Shown in pieces: positions 46,891-58,398 of a stretch of DNA of 64,000 bases (its first letter is position 1; every line of letters begins with the position of its first letter). The stretch lies in NCBI GenBank assembly GCA_016792845.1, contig JAEUKH010000012.1, forward strand, positions 43,764 to 107,763. Direction: 5' to 3'. The notes under the pieces were generated by a model that worked only from the letters and a program-made list of their open reading frames with translations, had not been told where the DNA came from and searched no databases. This stretch comes from Myxococcales bacterium. Its GTDB lineage: Bacteria > Myxococcota_A > Polyangia > Polyangiales > Ga0077539. Made by a program: the position numbers and the translations under genes.

Positions 46891-49512
46891 ATGAGCGGGT
46901 TTACCTCGAAGGGCGCGCAGTCGCCTGCGATGCAGCAGTATCTCCGCGAGAAGGCGGCGCACCCCGACACGCTGCTCTTCTTTCGGATGGGCGATTTCTA
47001 CGAGCTCTTCTTCGACGACGCCCTGGTCGCCGCGAAGGCCCTCGACCTCACCCTCACGTCGCGCAACAAGAACGACGCTGACCCCATCCCGATGTGCGGG
47101 GTGCCCTACCACGCCGCGCAGACCTACGTGCCGCGGCTCTTGGAGCTCGGGCACCGGGTGGCGATCTGCGAGCAGCTCGAAGACCCCGCGAAGGCGAAGG
47201 GCATCGTGAAGCGGGCGGTGGTGCGGGTGCTCACCCCGGCCCTGGTGCTCGACGCCGAGAGCCTCGACGCCCGCGCGAATCAGTTTCTCGCCGCGGTGGT
47301 GCCGCCCGAGGGCGGGGCCTCGCTCCCCGGGGCGTGGTCGCTCGCGGCCTACGATCTCAGCACGGGCGAGCTCTTTGTCACCGAGGTGAGCGACGCCCTC
47401 GGGCTGGTGGGCGAGCTGGCCCGGCTCGACGTGCGCGAGCTGGTGGTGCCGCGCGAGGCCGAAGAGGGCCTGAAGGCGCAGTGGCGCCTCTTGCCCAAAA
47501 TCTTCGTGCGCGGGGCCGCGCAGCCGACGCTCCGCGAGGCCAGCGAGGTGCTCGGCAGCGCCCTCGACCCGGGCGAGCTGCGCGAGGCCCTCGAAGGCAG
47601 CGCCGTCACCACCCGCGTCGCCGCGGCGATGTGCCTTCAGTACGCGCGGGCCACGCAGCCCGGTCAGGCCATCCCCGTGCAGCGCCTCGCGCGGCTCGAC
47701 GGGCGCGACCACCTGCTCATCGACGAGACCACCCAGAGCCATCTTGAGCTCTTCAGGTCGGTGCGCGGCGACACCCGGGGCACGCTCCTCAAGCACCTCG
47801 ACGCCACGGTGACCCCGATGGGCGCCCGTCGGCTGCGGACGTGGCTCGCCTTCCCCCTCACCGACGTGCGGCGCATCCGGCGGCGCCACGACGCGGTCGA
47901 CGCGCTGGTCACCTACGCCGAGCTCCGCCGCGCCTTGCGCGACGAGCTCAAGAGCATCGCCGACCTCGAGCGCCTCGCGGTGCGCGCCCACCTCGGCGCG
48001 GCCACCCCGCGCGACCTCGGGCTCTTGCGTGACAGCCTCTTGCGCGTCCCGCGGCTCGTCGACGCCTTCGCGCCCTTTCAAGACGCCGCCGATGCGCTCG
48101 GCGGGCTCCGCGCCCTCGACCCCATCGCGCCGCTCGCCGCCATGCTCGCCGGGAGCCTCAGCGACGCGCCCCCTGCCCAACTCGGCGACGGCGGGGTCTT
48201 TCGCGCGGGCTTCGACCCCGAGCTCGACCGCCTCGTGGCGCTCGCCACCAACGGTCGCAATTTCGTCCTCGAGCTCGAAGCCCGAGAGCGAGAGCGCACC
48301 CGCATCCAGTCGCTCAAGGTGCGCTACAACGGGGTCTTCGGGTACTACATCGAGGTCACCAAGGCCAACCTCCACCTCGTGCCCAAAGACTACCGGCGCA
48401 AGCAGACCGTGGCTACCGGCGAGCGCTACGTCACCGACGAGCTCGTCACCCTTGAGACCTCGATCCTCGAAGCCGACGAGCGCTCGAAGGCCCTCGAAGC
48501 CGAGCGCTTTGAGACCCTCAGGCGAGAGGTCGCGGCGAACCTCGGGCGGCTCTCGCGGCTGGCCAACCAGCTCGCCGACCTCGACGGCGTGGCGGCCCTC
48601 GCCGAGGTCGCGCACCGCCACGATTACGTGCGCCCCCTCGTCGACGACGGCGGCCTCTTGACGCTCTCCGAGGCGCGGCACCCGGTGGTCGAGAACATGC
48701 TCGAGCCCGGCGCCTTCGTGCCCAACGACGTGAGCCTCGACCCCCAAGGCAAGCGGCTCCTGCTCGTCACCGGGCCCAACATGGCAGGCAAGAGCACCCT
48801 CATGCGCATGGTGGCCCACCTGGTCATCATGGCGCAGATGGGGAGCTTCGTGCCCGCCGCCGCGGCCCGGGTGGGGCGCGTCGATCGGGTCTTCACCCGG
48901 GTCGGGGCGAGCGACGACGTGGCCCGAGGGGCGAGCACGTTCATGGTCGAAATGCGCGAAACTGCATCGATTTTGCGCGGTGCATCGTCGCGCTCGCTGG
49001 TGCTCTTCGACGAGATCGGCCGCGGCACGAGCACCTTCGACGGCCTCGCCATCGCGTGGGCCGTGGCCGAGTACCTGCACGACGTGGTGAAGGCCCGGGC
49101 CATGTTCGCGACGCACTACCACGAGCTCTGCGCCCTCGCCGAGACGCGGCCCCACGCGGCCAACGTGAACGTGTCGGCCCGCGAGTCGGGCGACGAGATC
49201 GTGTTCTTGCACAAGCTCACCGAAGGGGGCGCGAGCCGCTCGTACGGGGTCGCGGTGGCGCGCCTCGCGGGGCTCCCTGAGCCAGTGCTCGCGCGGGCCC
49301 GAGGGCTGCTCAAGGAGCTCGAACGGGGCGACGGGCCCATGCGTCGCGCGCCGCAGCAGCAAGGGCTCTTCGACCCGCGGCCGGCCCCGGCGGTCGCAGC
49401 GAGCCCTGTGCTCGACGCCCTCGCCAACGCCGACCTCGACCGCATGACGCCGCTCGAAGCGCTCCACTTCGTGCACCAGCTCAAGGCCCTCGCGAACCCG
49501 CGCAAGGGGTGA
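46891..49512 (+). CDS. mutS: DNA mismatch repair protein MutS
   Basis: This 873-residue MutS has all domains. The mismatch-binding N-terminal part has the Phe-x-Glu motif (FFRMGDFYELFFDDA). Connector, lever and clamp follow (VRYNGVFGYYIEVTKANLHL). The ABC ATPase has Walker A TGPNMAGKSTLMRM (about residue 627), a signature region DDVARGASTFMVEM, and Walker B LVLFDEIGRGTSTFDG. A C-terminal helical tail for dimer/tetramer contact follows. It recognises mispairs and recruits MutL, which is not in the window. The ATG at 46891 starts right before MSGFTSKGAQSPAMQQY; the 14 extra codons upstream to 46849 are not family-like. Confidence 0.97.
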   Translation: MSGFTSKGAQSPAMQQYLREKAAHPDTLLFFRMGDFYELFFDDALVAAKALDLTLTSRNKNDADPIPMCGVPYHAAQTYVPRLLELGHRVAICEQLEDPAKAKGIVKRAVVRVLTPALVLDAESLDARANQFLAAVVPPEGGASLPGAWSLAAYDLSTGELFVTEVSDALGLVGELARLDVRELVVPREAEEGLKAQWRLLPKIFVRGAAQPTLREASEVLGSALDPGELREALEGSAVTTRVAAAMCLQYARATQPGQAIPVQRLARLDGRDHLLIDETTQSHLELFRSVRGDTRGTLLKHLDATVTPMGARRLRTWLAFPLTDVRRIRRRHDAVDALVTYAELRRALRDELKSIADLERLAVRAHLGAATPRDLGLLRDSLLRVPRLVDAFAPFQDAADALGGLRALDPIAPLAAMLAGSLSDAPPAQLGDGGVFRAGFDPELDRLVALATNGRNFVLELEARERERTRIQSLKVRYNGVFGYYIEVTKANLHLVPKDYRRKQTVATGERYVTDELVTLETSILEADERSKALEAERFETLRREVAANLGRLSRLANQLADLDGVAALAEVAHRHDYVRPLVDDGGLLTLSEARHPVVENMLEPGAFVPNDVSLDPQGKRLLLVTGPNMAGKSTLMRMVAHLVIMAQMGSFVPAAAARVGRVDRVFTRVGASDDVARGASTFMVEMRETASILRGASSRSLVLFDEIGRGTSTFDGLAIAWAVAEYLHDVVKARAMFATHYHELCALAETRPHAANVNVSARESGDEIVFLHKLTEGGASRSYGVAVARLAGLPEPVLARARGLLKELERGDGPMRRAPQQQGLFDPRPAPAVAASPVLDALANADLDRMTPLEALHFVHQLKALANPRKG

Positions 49513-49588
49513 GGCCGAGGGGCCCCGGTGGGGCACGGCGTCTCTGGCGTCTCGGCGCGAATGGTCGTACAAGCCCGCGAATCGCGTG

Positions 49589-50593
49589 ATGAAATACCTT
49601 CACCTGGTGATGCTAGGCGCGGCCCTCGCGGGGCCCCTGTCGTGCGCGTCGCGCCCCGCGCCGGCGGCGGTCGATGCGCCGCGGCTCGTGCCCCCCGACC
49701 TGCACGGCGAGGCCCTCGCGCTGGTGCCCGAGGGGAGCCTCGGGTGGGTGCGCCTCGACCTCGCGACGCTCAGGCGGTCGCCGCATTTTGACGGCACCCT
49801 TGAGGCCGCGCGGAGCCTCGGTGCCGACCTCGCGATGGTGCAGCGTGAGCTCGGGCACGATGTGTTTCGGCAGGGCGAGCTCGCGGTGCTGGCGATCTTT
49901 CCGCCGCCCGGGCGGGGGCAGGCAGGGTGGCCCCTCGCGGTGGTGCGGGGCGCCCTCGACCGAGAGGCCATCGTCGCAGAGGCCCGCGCGCGGCTGCCCA
50001 ATGCCGCCCCGACCGAGGCCGAAGAAGAGGGCTATCGGTTCACCGTCATCGGGCAGCGCGCGTACCTCTTCGCCGCGCCCGACGTCATGCTGATGATGGA
50101 GCGCGGGCTCGTGCGCCGGGTGGCCGCGCGGCTCCGCGGGCGAGACCCCCAGAGCGCCCAAGACGAGGGCACCTTTCGGGCGCTCCTCGCGCGGGCCGAA
50201 GGGGCCGACAAGCCTGCACGCTTCGTGTTGAACCTTGAGGCCATCCGCGGGCTCCAGTCGCTCTCGGTGCGCAACGCGCCGCAGGTCGACGCCATCAACC
50301 AGCTCGCGGGCTGGGCCGAGCTGCCTGACGCGAGCCACATCCACGCGGTGGGGCTCACGAGCACGGCGCGGGCCGCCCGCGAGGTGGCCGACATCGTGAC
50401 CCGCGAGTCGCAGCGGATGGGGGGCCTCCTCCCAGTGCGGCTCCTCGGGCTGTCGCGGCTCTTGAACCAGGGTGTTCGCGCCCGCGCCGAGGGCGAGCTG
50501 GTCACCCTCGACGTCGACGCCACCCGCGACGAGAGCCGCCGCGCGATGCGCATCGCCACCATCCTCGACGACCTCACCGGTGAGGCAGACTGA
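49589..50593 (+). CDS. hypothetical exported protein
   Basis: This 334-residue protein has an N-terminal hydrophobic signal (MKYLHLVMLGAALAGPLSCA). The Cys may be lipidated, but Pro-Leu-Ser-Cys is a poor lipobox. The mature domain has alternating strands and helices: EGSLGWVRLDLATLRRSPHF, ELAVLAIFPP, YRFTVIGQRAYLFAAPDVML and ELVTLDVDATRDESRRAMRI. This pattern resembles proteins of the 'DUF3352-like' secreted type only loosely. It sits between mutS and aroA with 7 bp to aroA, so it may be cotranscribed with aroA. No function can be read. A GTG immediately precedes the ATG. Confidence 0.6.
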   Translation: MKYLHLVMLGAALAGPLSCASRPAPAAVDAPRLVPPDLHGEALALVPEGSLGWVRLDLATLRRSPHFDGTLEAARSLGADLAMVQRELGHDVFRQGELAVLAIFPPPGRGQAGWPLAVVRGALDREAIVAEARARLPNAAPTEAEEEGYRFTVIGQRAYLFAAPDVMLMMERGLVRRVAARLRGRDPQSAQDEGTFRALLARAEGADKPARFVLNLEAIRGLQSLSVRNAPQVDAINQLAGWAELPDASHIHAVGLTSTARAAREVADIVTRESQRMGGLLPVRLLGLSRLLNQGVRARAEGELVTLDVDATRDESRRAMRIATILDDLTGEAD

Positions 50594-50600
50594 GCCCCCA

Positions 50601-51965
50601 ATGGCCACCCTCGATTGGATCGTTGAACCCGCCGCGCGCCCCTTGCGCGGCGTCATTTCGGTGCCCGGCGACAAGTCGATCTCGCACCGCGCGTTGCTGT
50701 TCTCGGCGCTCGCCGAGGGGCCCTCGACGCTGCACGGCGTGAGCGACGGCGCCGACGTGGGCGCGACCCGACGGTGCCTCGAAGCGATGGGCGTCGCCGT
50801 GCGCGACACCGCCGAGGGGGGCCTCGTGGTCGAGGGGCAGGGCCTCGAAGCCCTCAAGGCGCCTCGCGAGCCGCTCGATTGCGGCAACGCGGGCACGGCC
50901 ATGCGGCTCCTCGCGGGGGTGCTCTCGGCCCAGGAGTTTGACACGACCCTTGTGGGCGACGCGTCGCTCTCGCGGCGCCCCATGGGGCGGGTCACGCGGC
51001 CCTTGCGCGGGCGCGGCGCGCGCATCGAGGGCGCCCTCGGCGGCCCCAAGGGCGACGAGACCGCCCCGCTCACCATCCGGGGTCTGCGCGAGGGCAAGCG
51101 GCTCTTCGAGCTCGAGTACGACCTCCCGGTGGCGAGCGCGCAGGTGAAGTCGGCGCTGCTCTTGTCGGGGCTCTTCGCCGACGGGGTCACGGCCCTGCGC
51201 GAGCCCACCCTGTCGCGCGACCACACCGAGCGCATGCTCGCGGCCATGGGGGTGCCCTTGCAGGTGATGGGGCCGGTGGTGTTTCTCGACCCGAACGGGT
51301 GGTCGCGGGCCCTGCAACCGCTCACCCTGCGGGTGCCGGGTGACCCCTCGGCGGCGGCGTTCTTTGTGGCCGCGGGGCACATGGTCGAGGGGAGCCGGGT
51401 GAAGATCCGCGAGGTGCTCTCGAACCTCACCCGCACGGGCTTCGTCGAGGTGCTACGCGATCAGGGCGGCAGCACCGTGGTCGACCCCCGCGGGGCCTCG
51501 GGCGGAGAGCCCCTCGGCGACCTGCATGTGGGCGTCCGCGGCGCCTCGGTGCTGCGTCGCGGGGCGCGGGTGGGGGGCGAGCTCGCGGTGCGCTGCGTCG
51601 ACGAGATCCCGGCGCTGGTGGCCGCCGCGGCGGTGTCGCCGGGCACGAGCCGCTTCGACGACCTCGCCGAGCTTCGGGTCAAAGAGAGCGACCGCCTCGC
51701 GGCCCTCGGGTCGATGCTCGCGGCCTTCGGCATCGCCCACACGGTGCTCGCCGACGGCCTCGCGCTCGAAGGGGGCCGACCTCGCGGCGGCGCCGTCGTC
51801 GACAGCCTCGGAGACCACCGCATCGCCATGGCCGCGGCGATCCTGGGGCTCCGCGCCGAGGGCGTCACGACAGTGCGCGACGTCGGCTGCGTGGCCACGA
51901 GCCACCCGGGCTTTCGCGAGGCCCTTGTGTCGCTGGGGGCGAGCGTGAAAGAAGTCGAGGGGTAG
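50601..51965 (+). CDS. aroA: 3-phosphoshikimate 1-carboxyvinyltransferase (EPSP synthase)
   Basis: This 454-residue enzyme joins shikimate-3-phosphate and phosphoenolpyruvate in aromatic amino-acid synthesis. Signature segments are VPGDKSISHRALLFSALAEG (phosphate-binding Lys), DCGNAGTAMRLLAGVL (the NxGT PEP loop), SRRPMGRVTRPLRGRGA, VASAQVKSALLLSGLFA, RVKESDRLAALGSMLA and GDHRIAMAAAILGLRAEG. The sequence NAGTAMR fits a class I/II boundary type; no claim is made about inhibitor tolerance. Length is normal. cmk follows 10 bp later, an order common in proteobacteria (aroA-cmk-rpsA). Confidence 0.96.
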   Translation: MATLDWIVEPAARPLRGVISVPGDKSISHRALLFSALAEGPSTLHGVSDGADVGATRRCLEAMGVAVRDTAEGGLVVEGQGLEALKAPREPLDCGNAGTAMRLLAGVLSAQEFDTTLVGDASLSRRPMGRVTRPLRGRGARIEGALGGPKGDETAPLTIRGLREGKRLFELEYDLPVASAQVKSALLLSGLFADGVTALREPTLSRDHTERMLAAMGVPLQVMGPVVFLDPNGWSRALQPLTLRVPGDPSAAAFFVAAGHMVEGSRVKIREVLSNLTRTGFVEVLRDQGGSTVVDPRGASGGEPLGDLHVGVRGASVLRRGARVGGELAVRCVDEIPALVAAAAVSPGTSRFDDLAELRVKESDRLAALGSMLAAFGIAHTVLADGLALEGGRPRGGAVVDSLGDHRIAMAAAILGLRAEGVTTVRDVGCVATSHPGFREALVSLGASVKEVEG

Positions 51966-51975
51966 GCACTCGAAG

Positions 51976-52686
51976 ATGGCACGCGCAAAACCAGTGGTGG
52001 CGATTGATGGTCCGGCCGGGGCGGGCAAGAGCACGGTGTCGCAGCGGGTGGCCGAGGCCCTGGGGTTCACCCTGGTCGACACGGGCTCGCTCTACCGTGC
52101 GGTGGCCTTCCTCGCCGCCGCCGAGGGGGTGAGCCTCGACGACGTGGCCGCGGTCGAGGGGGTCGCGACCCGCGCCGTGGCCTCGGGCCGGCTCTCGCTC
52201 GCCGCCGTGGCGCGGCCCGACGGGCCCGGGCGGGTGACCGAGGTGCGGGTGGGGGGGCTCTTCCCGGGCGACGCCATTCGTACGCCCGCGATGAGCATGG
52301 GCGCGAGCCAGGTGAGCGCCTACCCCGGGGTTCGCGCCGCCTTGCTCGACCTGCAACGGCAGTTCGGCCGCGAGGGCGCCGTGGTGCTCGAAGGTCGCGA
52401 CATCGGCACGGTGGTCTTCCCCGACGCCGAGGTGAAGGTGTTTCTTACGGCCTCGCCCGAGGTGCGCGCCCGCCGTCGGCTCGAAGAGCTCCAGGCCCGC
52501 GGCGTCGAGGCCGACCTCGCCTCGGTGCTCCACGACGTCATCGCCCGCGACGCCCGCGACGCCGCCCGCAGCATCGCCCCGCTCCGAGAAGCGCCCGACG
52601 CCGTCAGGGTCGATTCGAGCCAGCTCGACCGCGAAGGCACCATCGACGCCATCGTCAGGCTCGTCGAAGCCCGCGCGGGCCGCTGA
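51976..52686 (+). CDS. cmk: cytidylate kinase
   Basis: This 236-residue NMP kinase has a P-loop AIDGPAGAGKSTVSQRVAEA and the CMP-binding DTGSLYRAVAFLA. FPDAEVKVFLTASPEVRARR and VLHDVIARDARDAARSIAPL supply the lid and base contacts. It phosphorylates CMP and dCMP. It lies 10 bp after aroA and is likely cotranscribed. In many proteobacteria rpsA follows directly; here about 3.1 kb with a protease and a kinase separate them. Confidence 0.96.
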   Translation: MARAKPVVAIDGPAGAGKSTVSQRVAEALGFTLVDTGSLYRAVAFLAAAEGVSLDDVAAVEGVATRAVASGRLSLAAVARPDGPGRVTEVRVGGLFPGDAIRTPAMSMGASQVSAYPGVRAALLDLQRQFGREGAVVLEGRDIGTVVFPDAEVKVFLTASPEVRARRRLEELQARGVEADLASVLHDVIARDARDAARSIAPLREAPDAVRVDSSQLDREGTIDAIVRLVEARAGR

Positions 52687-52815
52687 GACACCCCCGCCGC
52701 AGGGGCAGAAAAGCGACCGCGGGGCAAAAAATCGACACCTACATGTCGCCCGGGGTGTAGAAATGCGGGCGTAACGGGTGTACGAGGGTCGCGACGCTGG
52801 AGGAGGCGCTCACCC

Positions 52816-54120
52816 ATGTCTACCCTCGATCTGCTCCGTCATTCACGCTGGCTCGCGCTCGGTCTCGCGCTCACGGTCTCGGCCCCTGTGTTCATGGGCT
52901 GCGCGCCCGATGACATGACGGCGGGTGACGACGACGAGGGCGCCCTCGCGCCGCAAGAAGACACGACCTCTGAAGAGATCGCGAACGTGCTCCAGAGCGC
53001 GGTGCGTCGGCAGAGCATCGGCAACTGTTGGATCTACGCGACCCTCGGGTGGGTCGAGTCGATGAACAAGCTCCGCACCGGGGTCGAGACCAACTACTCA
53101 GAGTCGTACGTCACGTTCTGGGATTGGTTTGGGAAGATCACCAACAACTCGGGCGTCTCGACCGAGACGACGGGCGGCACGACGCGGCGGTCGATCCAGA
53201 CCGGCGGCTCGTGGCAGCTCGCGGTGACGCTCATCCGTCAGCGCGGGATGATGAAAGAGGGCGATTTCATCGCAGACGAGGCTACGGCTGAGATGTCGGC
53301 CCGTCAGGCCGCGGCCGAGCGCGTGATCAACGAGGCCCTCTCAGACGGCGGCGAGCTCGCCACCCCCGAGGCCCGCCGCGACGGCACGAGGGTGTTCAAC
53401 GTGCTCGTCCGCGCGTGGAATTTGAACAGCTCGATCGCGACCACGATGCGCAACGTGTTCGGCAACGGCGGCGAGCGTCGCTTCGACGGGTACTCGAACC
53501 GCGCGACCAGCACCCGCACCCGCGCGGTGCCGCCGAACCGCATTCAGATTCGCACCCAGCAGCTCGTGAACAACAGCGTCACGGCGGTCAACGCGACCCT
53601 GGCCGATGTGCTCCCGGGCGGTCAGTACGCCTGGCGCGCCGCCGACTACCCCGGGTTGTGGAATACCGCGGGCCGCCCCGCCGCCATGCGCCGCATGCTC
53701 CGCGCCCTCAACGCCGACGCGCCGGTGGTGGTCTCGTGGCTGGTTGACTTCAACGCCCTCGACAACGCCGGGTCGTTCCGGCTCTCGCAGCTCCAGTCTG
53801 CGGGTCGCCCGGGCCGTCAGGGCGGCCACATGACCGTGCTCCACGATTACCAGGTTCGCTTCAGCGACGGCACGGTGCTCGCGGCCGGTACCCCCGCTTC
53901 GCCTGCCGATCGCGAGCGCGCCCTCACCGGCACGGTCGAGTTTCTGCGGGTGAAGAACTCTTGGGGCGTGAGCCGCTCAGACCGCGCGTCGATGCAGGGC
54001 TACTACGACCTGCACCTCGATTACCTGCACGGCCCCATCGCCTGGTCGAGCGAGTCGAACCCCATGTCGACCCGCAACGAGGCCCCGCTCAACGAGATGA
54101 TCTTGCCGCCGGGCTTCTGA
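52816..54120 (+). CDS. secreted papain-like (C1-type) cysteine peptidase
   Basis: This 434-residue exported protein has a signal peptide ending near VFMGC (Cys29, possible lipoprotein with an atypical box). An acidic linker is followed by a papain-fold domain. The catalytic set is visible: oxyanion Gln66 and nucleophile Cys71 in RRQSIGNCWIYATLGW, His338 in GGHMTVLHDYQV, and Asn381 in VKNSWGVS. The QSxGNCW form and the 260-residue insert between Cys and His are closer to the bleomycin-hydrolase/C1B or bacterial C1-like branch than to classical papain. A GGAGGAGG ribosome site precedes the ATG. No propeptide typical of cathepsins is seen. It probably acts at the surface on proteins of unknown origin. 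Confidence 0.8.
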   Translation: MSTLDLLRHSRWLALGLALTVSAPVFMGCAPDDMTAGDDDEGALAPQEDTTSEEIANVLQSAVRRQSIGNCWIYATLGWVESMNKLRTGVETNYSESYVTFWDWFGKITNNSGVSTETTGGTTRRSIQTGGSWQLAVTLIRQRGMMKEGDFIADEATAEMSARQAAAERVINEALSDGGELATPEARRDGTRVFNVLVRAWNLNSSIATTMRNVFGNGGERRFDGYSNRATSTRTRAVPPNRIQIRTQQLVNNSVTAVNATLADVLPGGQYAWRAADYPGLWNTAGRPAAMRRMLRALNADAPVVVSWLVDFNALDNAGSFRLSQLQSAGRPGRQGGHMTVLHDYQVRFSDGTVLAAGTPASPADRERALTGTVEFLRVKNSWGVSRSDRASMQGYYDLHLDYLHGPIAWSSESNPMSTRNEAPLNEMILPPGF

Positions 54121-54155
54121 GCCCCGACCGCTTGCCCCCCCGACGGGGCGCCGCC

Positions 54156-54188
54156 AAAGCGCTGGTTTCTTCGAGAAGCCGGCGCTTT
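54156..54188. terminator. bidirectional intrinsic terminator
   Basis: AAAGCGC-T-GG-TTTCT and AGAAG-CC-G-GCGCTTT pair around a TCG loop, with an A-run at one foot and a T-run at the other. It lies between the stops of the convergent peptidase (54120) and kinase (54202) genes, so it can end transcripts from both sides. Confidence 0.75.
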
Positions 54189-54201
54189 CGCGTTGGGCCC
54201 G

Positions 54202-55374
<1,173 letters not shown>

Positions 55375-55849
55375 CTGGTGAGGGGAGCCGTCAGAGTGTC
55401 AGACATTCAAGCGCCCTTGCCTAGTGGTCGGCAGGGTGACTTTTCTTCAGTTCTCAGCCCTGGAGATGACAAAACACAGCGACCCGAGGGGTGGGGGCGG
55501 GGTGTCGCGTGCTTGCACAATCGCGGACGGAGAGGCGAAGCGAGGGGAGGGGGGCTTGACGGGGGGTGTGGGGCGGGTGTATCGCCCCCGCCTCGCTTTG
55601 TGTGAGCGGCTGTTGGCCTGCACCAGGCTCAACCCTGCAATCTCTGAGTAGACCGAGACAACACTGTCTGGCGCGCCGCGATGGTCGTGGCGCACCGAGA
55701 CGCGGGCGGGGCCCTCTCCGGGGGCTTCGCTTGAAACTCCAGAACCGCTTGCGGTGCACGACGCTTCGGCGTCTCTCTCGGTCGGCCTAGAAGACAGCCT
55801 CACTTACCACGAAGACTCTCGCTCGAAAGGACGGCCTCGGAAACCCTGC
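55375..55849 (+). promoter_or_regulatory. long upstream region and likely structured leader of rpsA
   Basis: This region of about 475 bp holds no convincing gene. A TTGACG (55556-55561) with TATCGC 18 bp later is a possible promoter. Downstream are GGCGGG/CCCGCC (about 55574-55594), CCGC-TT-GCGG (about 55746-55755) and GACGC-TTCG-GCGTC (55760-55773, a cUUCGg tetraloop). A leader of over 200 nt with several hairpins would suit autoregulation by S1, but this is not proven. Confidence 0.4.
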
Positions 55850-57598
<1,749 letters not shown>

Positions 57599-57620
57599 TC
57601 GCAGCCTGCGGGCGCGCCGA

Positions 57621-57656
57621 CGGCGGCGATGGCATCTTCGTGATGTCGCGCCGCCG
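57621..57656 (+). terminator. stem-loop after rpsA
   Basis: CGGCGGCG pairs perfectly with CGCCGCCG, with a further GGCATC/GATGTC helix and a TTCGT loop inside. It lies 22 nt after the rpsA stop. There is no U-run, so it may be a factor-dependent end or a 3' stabiliser. Confidence 0.5.
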
Positions 57657-57705
57657 CGGGCGCCTCGCCCTCGCCTCAGACCCCCTGCGCCCGGCTCCTA
57701 CGGGC

Positions 57706-57711
57706 TATAGA
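57706..57711 (+). promoter_or_regulatory. -10 element (TATAGA) of the HIT-protein gene
   Basis: TATAGA ends 8 nt before the ATG at 57720. Transcription would begin within one to three bases of the start codon, giving a leaderless mRNA. A clear -35 is not seen. Confidence 0.4.
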
Positions 57712-57719
57712 CCCCCAGA

Positions 57720-58286
57720 ATGAGCACTAAAAAAAGCGACTCTCGGTCGCCTCGGCTCTGGGCGCCGTGGCGAATGGCGTACATCCGCGGCCCCAAGGAG
57801 CCGGGGTGCATCTTCTGCAATTACCCGCAAGAAGAGCCTTCGCGGTGGCGTGAGCGGCTCTTGCTCTGTCAGCGCGAAGACGCGTACGTGATGCTCAACA
57901 AGTACCCCTTCGCGGCGGGGCACTTGATGGTCGTACCCCGTAAGCACGCGAGCGACCTCGGCGAGCTGTCGCCGAGCGAGCACGCGGCGCTTTGGGAGCT
58001 CGTGCGCGCCGCCGCGAGCGCCCTCAAGGTGGCGGTCAACGCCGAGGGCGTCAACGTCGGCGTCAACATGGGCGCGGCGGCCGGGGCGGGCATCGCCGAG
58101 CACCTCCACGTTCACATCGTGCCCCGCTGGCGCGGCGACCTGAACTTCATGCCGGTGATCGCCGACGTGAAGGTCATGCCCGACCACCTCGATGGCACCT
58201 GGCAGCGGCTAGAGCCCTACTTCCGCCCGCTGGGTGACGCCCCCGAGGCGCCCTCGGTGCGGCGTCGCAGCGCCCGCGCCCGCTGA
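57720..58286 (+). CDS. HIT-family nucleotide hydrolase/transferase (Ap4A phosphorylase-like)
   Basis: This 188-residue protein has the histidine-triad motif EHLHVHIVPRW (H-x-H-x-H). It also has an N-terminal Cys pair (PGCIFCNY), the YPFAAGHLMVVPRKHASDLG strand-turn typical of HIT proteins, and an LWAPWRMAYI start as in the actinobacterial/myxobacterial Ap4A phosphorylase group. It probably acts on dinucleoside polyphosphates or adenylated metabolites. It lies 121 bp after rpsA behind a hairpin. The C-terminal 20 residues are Arg/Ala/Pro-rich and not conserved in the family. Confidence 0.9.
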   Translation: MSTKKSDSRSPRLWAPWRMAYIRGPKEPGCIFCNYPQEEPSRWRERLLLCQREDAYVMLNKYPFAAGHLMVVPRKHASDLGELSPSEHAALWELVRAAASALKVAVNAEGVNVGVNMGAAAGAGIAEHLHVHIVPRWRGDLNFMPVIADVKVMPDHLDGTWQRLEPYFRPLGDAPEAPSVRRRSARAR

Positions 58287-58398
58287 CACCCTTCGCCGCC
58301 TCAGCGTCTGCGCTCGCGCGCGCCACGGGGCCATCGACCCGCGGCGCGCCGTGAGGGTTTGCGCTCACCGCGCGGTCGTGCGAGAGCGAAGGCCTCGC

